Source: Sipunculus nudus
Taxonomy: Eukaryota > Annelida > Sipuncula > Golfingiida > Sipunculidae
DNA: 64,000 nt
Direction: 5' to 3'
Assembly: GCA_026874595.1 (NCBI GenBank)
Contig: CM049321.1
Coordinates: 16,630,479 to 16,694,478, forward strand
Shown here: piece by piece, positions 10,430 through 22,153 of the stretch
How the letters are laid out: each line of letters opens with the position of its first letter
Position numbering within the stretch: position 1 is the stretch's first letter
Program-made: the position numbers and the translations under genes
Notes under the pieces: model-generated
What the model was told of the DNA's origin: nothing
Database searches by the model: none
What the model saw: only the letters and a program-made list of their open reading frames with translations

Positions 10430-12600
10430 TATTTTTTTATTTTGTATAGCTGAAATTACAGCATTATCTTTTACAGTAGTATTCCAACTTTCAAATTTGA
10501 AACATTGAAATGTTTCATTTAAACTGTCGACCTTAAACCGTCACAATGCGTTGTTATGCAGTGTTTACAATTTTGCCGAATTAACAGTATCAGACTGATG
10601 ATTATATACAGCTGATTATAAGTATGTTGTTAGTAGAATACTAGCATTTGTAGTTTGAAGAATTTTTCGGTATCGTTTGGTTCACCTCAATTTCTTTATG
10701 ATTATCTGCTTTTTTTATCTGTCAATCTTTATTTATTATTTTATTCATTATACTAACCGATCCCTGTATTTTTTTGGTTTTCCTCGGTGGCCTCTTTTAA
10801 ATTTTTAAATTTCTGCTATACCGATAAGTAGTCATTATTTCAGGATAAAGGGCCATAAATGCGTTGATGATGCTCAAAAAAAATTAAATTAAAGGTGCCA
10901 ATTTACCTTCCTTTTGAAAAAAAGAATTTTTAATTTATGGCCTTTTCTGTGTATATGAATTATCTGAGGGTAATTTTTGGTCGTGAAAAGTTCTTATAAC
11001 GCCTTCTTGAAGGATGTATTAACTTGCTTGTGAAAACGTTTGTAAACTTTGCTATGTTGACAACCAGGATAAACATGTAACATAAGATGGTTGGTATGCG
11101 GAGGTAGAAAGATCACTTGTTGCACAACCCCATGGGCAAGGATTTGGTTTACCTGACTTGCTGCCAGATGAATGCCTGTTGAATTTATTTTGATTATTTT
11201 TTCAGGCCCCGACAAGATATAACCACGTTGATTAAAACAAAAAAAAAAGCAGCCTGTGCGAGGTAATATCCAGGATTTCAGGGATTACCTGTAATTTATA
11301 AAGGTCAGGTAGGTGATTGGGCCCCCTTAAACGAAATAAATACTAGTAATACAGGTATGAGCATCAGTTTCCAAGTGCTAATGTACATGTAATTACAATA
11401 AAAAAACATGAAATTTTTACTGTTGCACTCCTATACACTATACGAAGAAGGACGTACTTATTACCATTATGAATAATGTTTATCATACTACCTTTCATTT
11501 TTGGACAACCAAACGGGTTTCTATCTATATGGAATCCTACAGCTAAAAAACTACTGTATTGTCTCACTTGTACAATTCCTCATAAGAGATATTTCTAGAG
11601 ACCAATTAATGAGTTTATTATCAAGGATGTCTTTATAATGATATTTGTAGATACAATGCATTTGAAAGACAATCTAGTGTATTGAACAGCCCATATTAAC
11701 TGATATCAAATTATCGTTCTTAGTTAACTTATAGACCTGCTCGACGCACAAGAAAACTTTGTCCATGATAAAGTTAGTCTGCCAGGAACAAATACAGAAA
11801 TATTCTCGCCGATTCCCTAAATGTTTGCTTAATATCAATATCAGTATCACATTGCCAATGCACCTATAGCATAATATATACAGCCAGCATGAATATGCAG
11901 GAACATAAAAGCCCTTTAACAAATATAAATCATGACCGCATCTCCAAACAAATCTTGTTATTGCAATAACTGAAGCCAATTCAATGATTTTCAACGTGCA
12001 ACATAACTAGTTGTTTGGGTATGCACCTAGCTCCACTATTACGAATGACAATAGCAATTTGATAACAATTTGCAAATAATCAGCCCCTTTGAAAGTTTAG
12101 TCTTTCCTGCTGAAAAACCTGGTCCGAAAACATAGCACATGGTTCTGTTCTTGATAATAGACCTTTTGTTGACAGTTTTTCATCCATGATATAATGGAGA
12201 ATAAAGCGGTAGTATCGAAAGAATCTTTAAATAACTATATCACGATTACCGTGAAGCAGTAACACGTTGAATTATATATCAGAAAAAACATTAAAATCAG
12301 TCGAAAGGTATTTTAGCATTAAACTGTAAACCCAACTGCATTACTCTCTCAGGATTCATAATTCCAACCGCGCCGCTGCTGTAGTAAATGTTATACCACC
12401 TAGATCAAGAAATTATTTTTGGTCAATCAAAAGGAAATGATTGGTTACACAATAAGTGAAGTGAATAAATTTCTATAACATAACCATTTGGTTAAAAAAT
12501 TATAAACTAAATAAGGAACACTTGAACAACAAGCCTTTAAACTGAAAAGCATATTGCGCCCCCCCCCCCCTTCAGAGCGTGTTTACTTCTTACAAGACTC
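10430..12600. repeat. Segmental duplication block Y, copy 2
   Basis: Lies upstream of gene A. It is nearly identical to Y4 (37,240-39,430) and more diverged from Y1 and Y3. Frames at 11,364-11,567 and 11,674-11,994 (minus) recur in Y4 and partly in Y1, but I recognise no family and they are broken in Y3. Ends near a 12-C run at 12,559-12,570. Confidence 0.85.
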
Positions 12601-13360
12601 TCCCTTATAAATCCTTCCTGTTGATGCACACTCTTATATGGCAAACGGAAGTTGACGTTATTCGGCCTAAGTTCTCGAAATTTACAAGACAACGACAACC
12701 GTAAATATCGCCCGAACAGGTTTGCCGAGAGTTGACACTCCCTCGACGTTGTTTACGTCTCTCAAACCACATTTAACACTTACAGCATTCTAACCGGCCA
12801 TTCATGATGTTTCTCTTAGTTCCAAAAACGGCATATATACAAAAGGAAGATTAAATAATTGCTTTTGGTATTTTTTTCTTTTTGTTTTTTCTTGTCGTCT
12901 CAAATTACAATGTAAGATTTACAATTTTATTTTTCGTTTTCATTATTGACGACAGTTTATGTGTGAATGAAGATTCACATGTGCAAATATGTTTACCATT
13001 TTACCTTCATATATCTACGTAAACATACCTATACATAAATATGGACGCATGCTTCTGTGCACTCTTGTATAGGTAAATGGGTCAAAAGCTTTATATAATA
13101 CCAAAATATACATATATAAACATATTCCTATATATTTACTTTTACAAATTTAAACATCCATACTCAGAAACATACGCATATATTTTCGCACATATATCTC
13201 ATGGAAATTATTATTTCCAGTTTCCGGTATAAGCTACATATCATTGGCGATGACATACAATAGATACACATCTATGTCATTATGGCTGTGATATATTAGG
13301 GTGGCCTTTAGAGAGCCCTACTTTAAAAGTTCTTTTATATTCTCATGAATTTATGCTAAT

Positions 13361-14530
13361 TTATTTTCGTATATAGTTTCTTTCTCCCGTTTCCTCAGGG
13401 TATTTTCCGATATCCAATTCATTTGTAAGGAACTGCAAAAAAGAAAAAGAAAATAAAAAATAACACTGGTTCCTTATTTTTACACTTTTGGACATGTATA
13501 TAAATATTTTTTTTATAATGACTATATAAGTAAAGACATCATGCGATAAGGTTTCTGTGTCTGTTTTTAACAATATAGCCCTTTTTACCAATATAAATGT
13601 TGCTTCTGACATATCTTGTTTGTGGAAAGTTAAATATATATTTTTTGGGTGCAGTTTAAAATTTTATGTTCCAAAGTTTATTCTTGTATGCCACAAAAGT
13701 GACAAATATAATCAATATCTGTGTTCATGTAATGTTATCTAGATCTATATGGTATAATATAGGGAAAACATCTAAATTTAGTCTTTTAGTCTTGTAGAAT
13801 TACATATTTAAACAGGTTTAAAAAATGTGTCGTTAAACTCTGTCAGAGGAATTTCATAGTATGTTTCCCATGAAGTAAGGATGTTGGTTCTCCTATTTTT
13901 TTCTGTATGAACTTTTCATGGTAGTCTCTACGTCTGTATTTTGCCTTACTTACATTGTTCGTATTTTCCTCGTAAGTTTCGTGTTCAGTATTTTTATTAT
14001 ACTTGGAATTTTTTAGTTTAGATTTCCACTCAGTAGGAATGCTCTTGACCAGTCAATAGTAAATTATAATATATTTTCTTAGATAAAGCTTTTCAACAAC
14101 TTCTCTCATAGACAGAAATTCGCCATAGTCATTAATTATTTTACTAATTATTCTGCTCAATTTTTGTACCATCTTTTATAATAGAGTGATTCGTTTTCAA
14201 TATTTATATAATTGTTATATTGTTACACCATATAAGCTAAGAAACAATTTCCTTATCTTCAGTTGGTACAAGTGTCAGTTCAATTTCTCTCAGCTTATTA
14301 ATACATGTAATATCTTGATAAAAATTAGGAAGTTGAGCAAGCAAGTCTGTGTTGCTACGACTCTTAAGTATATCTAGCATGGTTAAGCAATTTTCACAAA
14401 AATATGACTCGATTAGATCGTTAAGTTTCGATGTATGAGATTTTAGTTTGTCGATCCATGTAAGTTTCTTTCCTTTATCTTGTGTCTCTATGTCAGGCAT
14501 TCGTAATCCTTTCTCCCTGTCGTTTATCAT
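13361..14530 (-). pseudogene. LINE ORF2 C-terminal remnant
   Basis: Opens with MINDREKGLRMPDIETQDKG followed by KKLTWIDKL, the 'GGL-MPDIE...K-LKW-I-RL' segment found after the polymerase core of L1-like RTs. Further on, through stops, comes a Cys/His motif CHFCGIQE-TLEHKILNC (about 13,650-13,712), like the zinc-knuckle-type tail of these proteins, then a hydrophobic tail ending at 13,361. The RT catalytic motifs themselves are absent. Confidence 0.65.
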
Positions 14531-15539
14531 GACTGAGTGTTTAATTTTTGGTGGTTTTCCTGAAGAAAAATTATACTGACTGGCTGACTAAAGATGTTTT
14601 ATGCTCGTCGAGCGCTTTAGGCTGAAGGAGGTCTGGGACCTCCGCGTAAGGCCTGCTTTAGCTAGGAATAAAAATTTTTATAGAGCCGATAGACGTGATG
14701 CCACACAAGCCAAGCAGGAAGCCGGGAGAGACAGCCGCGGTATTACCAATACCGGTGACCGGGAAAGCTACAGCACCCACACCCTCACAGCCCTAAAACA
14801 GGATACAAACCGGCACCGACCACAGCTAGAAAAAAAAAAAAAACACGCCAGTCCAGAACAATTGCAAACGTAAAGTGAGCGATCATTAATTTGTTCAACA
14901 GCATGAAAAACTTTACTTTGTTTATGAAGTTTTAAAATATGAAATACTGCTCTTCTTTTGAACTGGTTTTTGGGCCCCTAACATTTATACTGTGTAACTT
15001 GATATTAATAGCAATTAATGTTTGCATTATGTTGTACCAAAAAAATTGGAAAAGTAACATTCCTACCGCGTAATTGGTTATTTACAATATAACACCAACC
15101 AAACGACAGTAACAGTTCTTGCCGGACATTATATTTTATACAAATACATGTCTTAATCCTAGTATCACTTTCATTAGGTGTCTAATGTCAGAGCAGTATG
15201 CATATGTGCAGCCGGCCCGGCGCAACAAGAGTGGATTTTCTTTTGAATTTGATATATTAAGTAACTGTTTCACGTCTCTTTCAAAACAGTTTTGGTTCTC
15301 GGTTCTTGTTCCGTGTATTGTAGCAATAAATCATATCAAAGTGTCAACCTTTTGTAGATAAATAAAAGGAAAAGTAAAATTCATAAATATTAATATATAA
15401 AGGGCATTAATATTTTAGGAAAAATCAATTTTTTTATGGATCATTTAGCCAACTAGAGTGGTTTGATTGGCTCCATTGTTACACATTATAACGTATTCAA
15501 TTTATCCATGCCACATACATTTGGTATGTTATATTGATT

Positions 15540-16340
15540 TCTAAGAATGTTGAAGTGTTGACGTTGTGAAACGCTTTGACGTAATTTGCGAGCACTGAGG
15601 GGGGGGGGGGGTAGATTTGGGAATGTTCACCCATGCTTTCAAGTCTTTGGGAGTGTTGAAAGTGCATATTTTGGCCTGGAAGTCTTGAATGACAATATTG
15701 CCATCCATTCTCCAGCAATCTGTGATAAGACCTTCCTTTTGAGACGTAGAGTCCATGTGTTTTTGAGAATTTCGTTGACGCTCACATTCCTACTATAATT
15801 TCCAGCCAATTTCATTCAATTTCTTGCTTGGTACATTTTTTCTTTGGTGGGTTATGAGGTGAATTTAACCAGGGTGGGACGGGGTCTACCAGTGCCATTT
15901 TTTTTGCCCACTCATTGAAAACGATCGCTGTCCGTAAGACTGATCTTGCAACCCATGTGTTTTTTAGTTAGGTCAATAACCATGTTGTCTGTATTTTCCT
16001 CCGTATTATCTTTCCAATCATTGGTAATTCAAACTGATGTTCTACGGGAGTATTGCTGTTGATGGTCCAGTTGTTGTTCCGAATTTTCTATCACTGAATT
16101 TAGTGAATGAACTTGTCCTTCTAAAACAGCCACATGATACTGATTTTTTTTCATTGCCAGCTGCATCTATCATTGCATTTAATGCTTGCTGCAAGGGAAC
16201 TGTTTTAAGGGCTGCAGAGAGGATCTACTCAAATATTTCTTTTCTTCGTCAAGGCTGGTTAAAGTCGTAACTGTGTGCACTTTTTCCTGCTAGAAATTCA
16301 CTTTGTCGTTGATATTTAGTCCACCATTAGACATATTTTG
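15540..16340 (-). pseudogene. LINE ORF1-like remnant
   Basis: Broken frames read VPLQQALNAMIDAA (about 16,190) and, near the end, LITDCWRMDGNIVIQDFQAK, then TPKDLKAWVN and a proline run encoded by the G run at 15,599-15,611. These resemble the ORF1 nucleic-acid-binding protein of invertebrate L1-like elements. The copy at 42,139-42,949 is better preserved and supports the reading. Several stops are present, so no product is expected. Confidence 0.6.
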
Positions 16341-16399
16341 CTTTTTGGCAAGGTGTAATGGAGTGTTTAGGGTATTGTGAGGAGCTAATGCCATTATTT

Positions 16400-17560
16400 T
16401 TCTCTCCCATTGTTATTGTAGTTTTGTAAGGTTTATATGACGCATTGCGAAAGTATATAAGTTGTGTTTGGAGCGATTCTATTGCATACATTTATCTGAT
16501 TTCGCAGGTCAGATATAAAGTCTGATAAGTTCTAGTTGACACATACATCTAATACTTATACAAGGAATTCGTTCCACCTTTGTCCTCATTGTTATCTGAA
16601 ACCGCATTGCGTATGACACTGTGCCATACCACGTTTAAAGAGTTATTGTCCCAGCAGTGACAAAGGCGATGTGAGAATATATAATTTTTAATGTACATAT
16701 GATTTTGAGTGATTTTTCCATGTTTATGCGGTTAGATTGAGCACAGCTCAACTACCTTCAGCAAAGATCGGAATGCGTGCATCGTGCTTACTCAATCCCA
16801 AACAGTAAGGACTAATATTCATATGAATAACGCTTGCTTTCAGTGAGAGATTTGAGCATGTATGGCCTTATATTTGACCCAAGGTACACCTGCGTGGTCA
16901 GAAAAAGTGAAAAACCACATTTTACTCCAAGAAATGGAGGGTTCAATCCATGAGAATTAATGACAAAACCTAAATCGATTTTCGAATTTCAGGAACAGGG
17001 GTGGGGTGGTGGCGGGGGTTTCAGGCCTCAAAATTGGTCTGATACGATGACTAAAAAAGGTTGAGCGACTCAAAATGGGATACGGAACCTTTGCATGGAG
17101 TCCCATTCGGCCCGCTTTTGCTACTAGTGAGATATCCATATTTCTATTTCTTTCTTCAGGAAAAGTTTCCCTGCAATGTACATTTAATTGATTTTTCATG
17201 TGTCACACACATCAACCTATTCTGTATACGTCCAACAAAACCTGAATGCCTACGGGTCTCATTCCAGTTCTGAATGTAAACTTCATCACTGACCAGGTCA
17301 CTGATCAAGGTAAACCTACCGGGATATGAATTTCTTGCCACGAACAAAGGGCTACAAAATAAATGTTAAAAAAAAAATAAATGTACATATCTAATTGACA
17401 CGGTATACCAATGAAAATCTATTTTTGTTTAAAGTTTTAGAAAAAAATGAGACATCATTCCACATCTCAGATATTATTTCTCCCCATACCTGGTAAAAGC
17501 CTGGTATACCGGGTTTATCAGCTAGTACATTTTTAATGTACATGTATAGAGATCATATCT
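16400..17560. other. No gene seen
   Basis: Several 60-80 codon open frames on both strands overlap each other, lack splice-supported continuity and show no motif. The matching interval in unit 2 (42,950-44,730) is poorly conserved. Confidence 0.5.
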
Positions 17561-17959
17561 GTGTAAGTAACCTGGTAACCACTAAATCTTATAATGAGGT
17601 GCCATTTGTAACAGTGCGGGGAATGTTGCCATAGCAGTACATTTTCCGTGGATGCTTAGTATTTACCCGCACAAACAAAAATTATATAAGCAAGTAGTAA
17701 ATTCGACAGGTACCTTTCGTCAATCGCAAGTCGCCATACAACGAATTTCCTTGAATAGGACCTTGGCTTCCGGACAACCCTAAACCGGAGTCAGGGCCTT
17801 GTAAAAATTGTCACAAGGTCGGACTGGCACTCTTTAATACTTGGGAGTATACAAATAACATCAGTTTTCTTAAGATGATCGGCAGTCTAGGAACTGCATC
17901 ACGTGTCATCTGGGTAGCATCCCCGGCAATGTGGCACATAAGTAACATACCCGACATGG

Positions 17960-18000
<41 letters not shown>

Positions 18001-18930
18001 TGTGTTTGTGTGTGTATGAAGAAATGACTCCTGCCTAATAGGGTAACTGGCAATACAATGGGTCCCGCCCACATGACCACAGCATGAGACAGGAAAGCAA
18101 AATTAACCACCTCAGATATAGAAGACAAAAATCACCTGCAAGACACACAAACACTGAGGACACAAACAATATTTCTGGCCCCTACAACAAGCCATCACCT
18201 TAACGCTATTGCACAGATAAAAGAAATGAACATTTTTAAGACACTCGCAAACAAACACAAACAGCTTTAAGCAACGTTATAAATACATTATGTTGACGGG
18301 AATCTTCTTGACAAAACTTGCTACATTTAAAAATACAGATTTTAACAGAAAACCTATCATCAAAGAAAAAAAGTTACCTTGACAATCGGCAGAGCTGACA
18401 AATTCTCAGGCTAGTATCGTAAAAATTGGAACTATGGGGACACCAGACGATGCTCGCAAACCTGGTATTTCAGTTGCTCAGCTAATGCGCCGTTGTTCAC
18501 AAACAAATACAAGAGAGATATCTTTTACGATACGTGCCTTATGTTGAGACTGTACAGGAAGTACGTTTTACATGCATATAATAATGCGCAGATAGGAGGA
18601 GAGAGTGTGATGATTAGAGGAGGATCTACTTCGAAGGCCACGCCGATGTGGCCTGCAATCTTGATAAGAAACATGGGGAAAACTTTCATGCACTTTCTGT
18701 CAGATGAGATTTAATGTTTGAAATGCGTCGCAGGTGATAATATTCACTGCGGTTCACCGATCTGGATCTTGGTTTCGATTTTAATGACAAAAGTGGATCA
18801 TTTTGTGTTACTGTACGGGGATGGTGGTTTGAATATAAACGAAAATGTTCAGGGTAAACCAGCTGATTTAAAGAATTTGCTAGTCGGGGATCGATGCTGG
18901 TTGACATTATCTGATTTAGGTGCGATTTGA
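17560..18930. repeat. Segmental duplication block W, copy 1
   Basis: Aligns by eye with 44,730-46,050: shared start 'AACCACT...CTTATAATGAGGTG', a (TA)n tract at the same place, and 'ATGTGGCCT...CTTGATAAGAAACA' near the end. It is the most diverged of the duplicated blocks. Plus-strand coding-like fragments occur in both copies but are frameshifted, and I do not recognise a family. Confidence 0.75.
17964..17997. repeat. (TA)n microsatellite in W1
   Basis: A pure TA tract followed by a GTGTGT stretch. The W2 counterpart at 45,054 is about twice as long. Confidence 0.95.
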
Positions 18931-19399
18931 AATAATAAAAAAAACGTATTCGTGTATAAGGGTCTATGAATTTAATGTTTAGAAATTGCTCATTTTATAT
19001 GTTGGTACACAGTGATAGGAAAAGCATCAGCATTATGCAACACAGCAGGGGACAAAGATTGTAATGCTTAATCTGCCACTCCTGTCATAAGTTAATAACA
19101 AAAATATCTTGTACTATTACCCAGAGAACAAAACTATAAATACACATATAAATACATGTACAATTATGCCGGTATTCATGCTGTTTCCCATTACTTTGAA
19201 TACGTTAAAAAAAAACTTTCTTTGAGGGGTAAATTACACCTTGTCCATAACAAGTATTATAGGTTGAAACTAAATCCATACAGTCATCTGTTAGCTTAAG
19301 CCTAAAAGAAATAGGCAGAGCGGTCCGGAGCGGTATTGACCGGTGTGGGTCAGGGATAAGCGGTCCGGTCCAGTTCAAAGTTCTTGCTTGTTGTGGAAA

Positions 19400-19960
19400 A
19401 TTTCTGTCACTGCGGGGTCATCATATTCCTCGGTATCTGATACGTGGTCCTTCAAATAAGGTGTCATCGGTTCCCAGGTAGCTTGCCCTTTGATTTTCCT
19501 TTTAGGTGTCATTGTCTACTCATGTAGCTGATACTGGGACTCCTCCTTTATGGTGACATAGTGTACTCTGGTAGCTGACACGTGGTCCTTCAGTTATGGT
19601 GTCATTGTGTACTCTGGTAGCTGACACGTGGTCCTTCAGTTAAGGTGTCATTGTGTACTCAGAAAAATGGCCTTCATGATTCTTCCATAAGAGTGCCATT
19701 GGGTACTGATGTACCTGATATTGTGATTCTTCCATTAAGATGTCAATATGTCCTGAGGTAGTTGATACTGTGCATTTTCTAATAAGATACCTTTGTGTTC
19801 TCAGGTAGCGGAGAATGTGGTTGTTTCAGGTATCTGTCTTGTCCGTAATACGTCTTAGTATTCCGACTATTTCCCATACTGAAGGTAAGTTTGTACTATG
19901 GTTCTTTTATTTAGGTGTCATAATGTACTCCGCTAACTTAGATGTCGCTACTTTTAGGTA
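19400..19960. repeat. ~45-bp minisatellite
   Basis: Tandem units of the form GTGTCATTGTGTACTC, TGGTAGCTGACACGTG, GTCCTTCAGTTA. Two adjacent units at about 19,554-19,643 are almost identical; the outer units are diverged. About ten to twelve units are visible. It has no counterpart in the rest of the window. Confidence 0.85.
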
Positions 19961-20553
19961 ACTGTTCTTTCAGTTACATGTCTCAATGTTTCGACTCTGG
20001 CCTTACTGTTTCACACATATTTCGAAAATAGGGACAAGTTATGTTTTAAAGCGAAAACGAGTTTTTACAGTATATCATGTAAACAACATTTTAATCACCC
20101 TTAAAATTAAAATTGTAATCATTGGAAATAGACTCTTCTTTATTTAATGTAATATCCAGGCAGATTATATCTTTGCAACCCAATTTTAGGTTACTGTGGT
20201 ATAAATTCTTCTGACTCTGGACAGTAATAGTATTTTAATGGCTAAAAGTCAGACACGGAACATACCATAACAGTTTCTCAAGAAACAGCAGAGTCTTTAT
20301 ACAATTTTGAAACGGATATGTGTTCACCGTCTCCTACATTCTGCATACTGTGTGAATGATTGTCATATGAATACTCTAAAAGGAAGATGGGCACAAACTT
20401 TAGCCGTGACATTAAGAATCCATTTAACTAAATAAAATATATAAGGTATTAGGGTCGGGTCTATATGGGGCGTTGTTAGGGCGCGCAAGTCACCCTTTAA
20501 AATGATATGCCCAAGAGTAAAAAATGAGTCGTTTGTGCGGTATCAAATAGATC

Positions 20554-20592
20554 ACTCTCTCTCTCTCTCTCTCTGTATATATATATATATAC
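20554..20592. repeat. (CT)n then (TA)n microsatellite
   Basis: About ten CT repeats, then TG, then a TA tract. Confidence 0.95.
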
Positions 20593-20842
20593 AGATTATA
20601 TATACATATATGTATTATATTATATTTACTATTTACTACATTATATAACCTCTTTGCCCTGCCCTGTTATGTTCCAGTATCGCACGTGTACCCCGACCAA
20701 TCCTATTGTGCACCCGAGAACAATAGGATCAGTGTCAGTCTTTCACATGCCCCCCTCCCCCCCCGAATCGCACAAAGCATAATCTCATAATCTCGTAAAG
20801 TCTCGGCTTTTCAAACCACGACGTTAGCTTCATTCTAACCAC

Positions 20843-20890
20843 ATTCACCTGATGATCGGGTCGCATCCCGTGAAACAGTCTGTTGTGAAT
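20843..20890 (+). ncRNA. Candidate minimal type I hammerhead ribozyme
   Basis: All conserved core elements are in order. The stem I strand ATTCAC (20,843-20,848) is followed by CTGATGA (20,849-20,855). Stem II CGGG (20,857-20,860) pairs with CCCG (20,867-20,870), then GAAA (20,872-20,875). A very short stem III forms A-C-A against T-G-T around a three-base loop. The cleavage triplet GTT (20,882-20,884) is followed by the stem I return strand GTGAAT (20,885-20,890), fully complementary to ATTCAC. The pair closing stem II at the core is U-U (20,856/20,871) instead of the usual G-C, which may weaken activity. Minimal type I hammerheads with two- or three-pair stem III are known from Penelope-like elements and animal retrozymes. 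Confidence 0.65.
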
Positions 20891-20914
20891 TAACAGTGTT
20901 GTTTTTCTTCAGAG

Positions 20915-20947
<33 letters not shown>
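20915..20947. repeat. (TA)n microsatellite
   Basis: Follows the ribozyme candidate by about 25 bases. Confidence 0.95.
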
Positions 20948-20950
<3 letters not shown>

Positions 20951-22029
20951 TAAGGCCTTGCAAAGAGAATGTCTTTTTTACAAGATTACTTCTTATCATG
21001 AACAACACAGTGATACTATTCGTAACTGATGGATATAGACCTAGCTATATATACTACATGTACAAGGGTTGACTGATACTTAAATCATTGCCACAGAATA
21101 AATGGCAATCAAACTTATAAAAATTATTGAAAGGAGAGACTTTATTCAGACATCATTCCATCTCCGCCAGGTAGTGAGGTGTACAAAATGTCACATCTTT
21201 GGTTATTTGGTTCGTCTGTTAGTAGTCTTATGCAAAAAAAACTTAGTTTGTTACGGAACCTTATAACGACAGATCACGTAGTCGTGAAGAGCATAAATTT
21301 TGTTACAGAAATAACAAATCAGATTCTGTAACACTAGGCAGCAGTGCAGTGTCTAGGGGAATGAATAAAAAAGTCAGTGTTTTTGTTAACAAATAATTTT
21401 AATTTATTCTTAAATCTATCCTAACATTACAATACATTGAATCAATACAATTATACAGAATAACAATATAATTGTACAGTACCAGAGTGTCGGGATCCTA
21501 TGTTTTGATTGTGGATACCACCATTGTCACAGCTCAACAAGAGTAGTTAAAAACCAATGATCCACGTAAATAGTAATAATCCACAGGTATCTTGGGGACA
21601 GTACGTATTAAATCTGTATTAAGTCCGTTAAAATATGTGACACCACGGCAATTATCCAAAGTCCAAAACTGACGAAAAGGTAACACTCTTAATGCTCGCT
21701 GTTTTTTCCTTTCTGCCGGCTCTTAACACAGCCCCTTATTTATTGTTATTCACCCAAAAATACTAGAAATAGTAAACTCCGGAGAACAATACACACGTTA
21801 CAGGAACAGACCTGAAACATCTAGAAGAACGAACGCTGTGCCTCCACACTCCAGACCCCACACGCGAGCCAGCCCAACTCGCACATCTTCCATGGCAACG
21901 AATTATGCCTGTCGAAAAGACATGTAAAAATCCTGTGCACAATAAACCAGGGCCTGCCTAACACAAATCGGAATGTTAACAGACACATGTAACACTCATG
22001 CGTACAATAAAACAGACACCTGTGACAAT

Positions 22030-22047
22030 AAATATATAAATAAATAA

Positions 22048-22103
<56 letters not shown>

Positions 22104-22153
22104 TTATGAGAGAGAGAGAGAGGGGAAAGAGGAAGAGAGAGAGACAGAGAGAG
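22030..22153. repeat. Compound (TA)n / (GA)n microsatellite at the start of unit 2
   Basis: AAAT/TA tract to about 22,106, then GA-rich repeats to 22,153. The homology of block X2 with the left end of the window begins exactly here. Confidence 0.9.

Larger units (their letters stand above)
13361..16340 (-). mobile_element. Decayed L1-like LINE, middle of ORF2 deleted (copy in Z1)
   Basis: On the minus strand, ORF1 remnants come first (16,340-15,540), then only the C-terminal end of ORF2 (14,530-13,361). About 1 kb without RT motifs lies between them, far too little for a full endonuclease and reverse transcriptase. The element is therefore internally deleted. It has many frameshifts and stops. 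The duplicate in Z2 has the same overall structure, so insertion and the main deletion came before the large duplication. Confidence 0.7.
12600..16400. repeat. Segmental duplication block Z, copy 1
   Basis: Matches 39,430-42,950 with visibly more substitutions and indels than the A/C gene blocks. Its main content is a decayed minus-strand LINE (13,361-16,340). The stretch 12,600-13,360 shows no gene. Confidence 0.85.

Noticed and set aside
11674-11994. 106-codon minus frame with hydrophobic stretches, also at 38,486 and partly 5,709
   Set aside because: Copies are too recent for their conservation to mean selection; broken in Y3; no family or splice support.
16935-16955. GGGTTCAATCC resembling a tRNA/SINE B box
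   Set aside because: No convincing A box or cloverleaf upstream.
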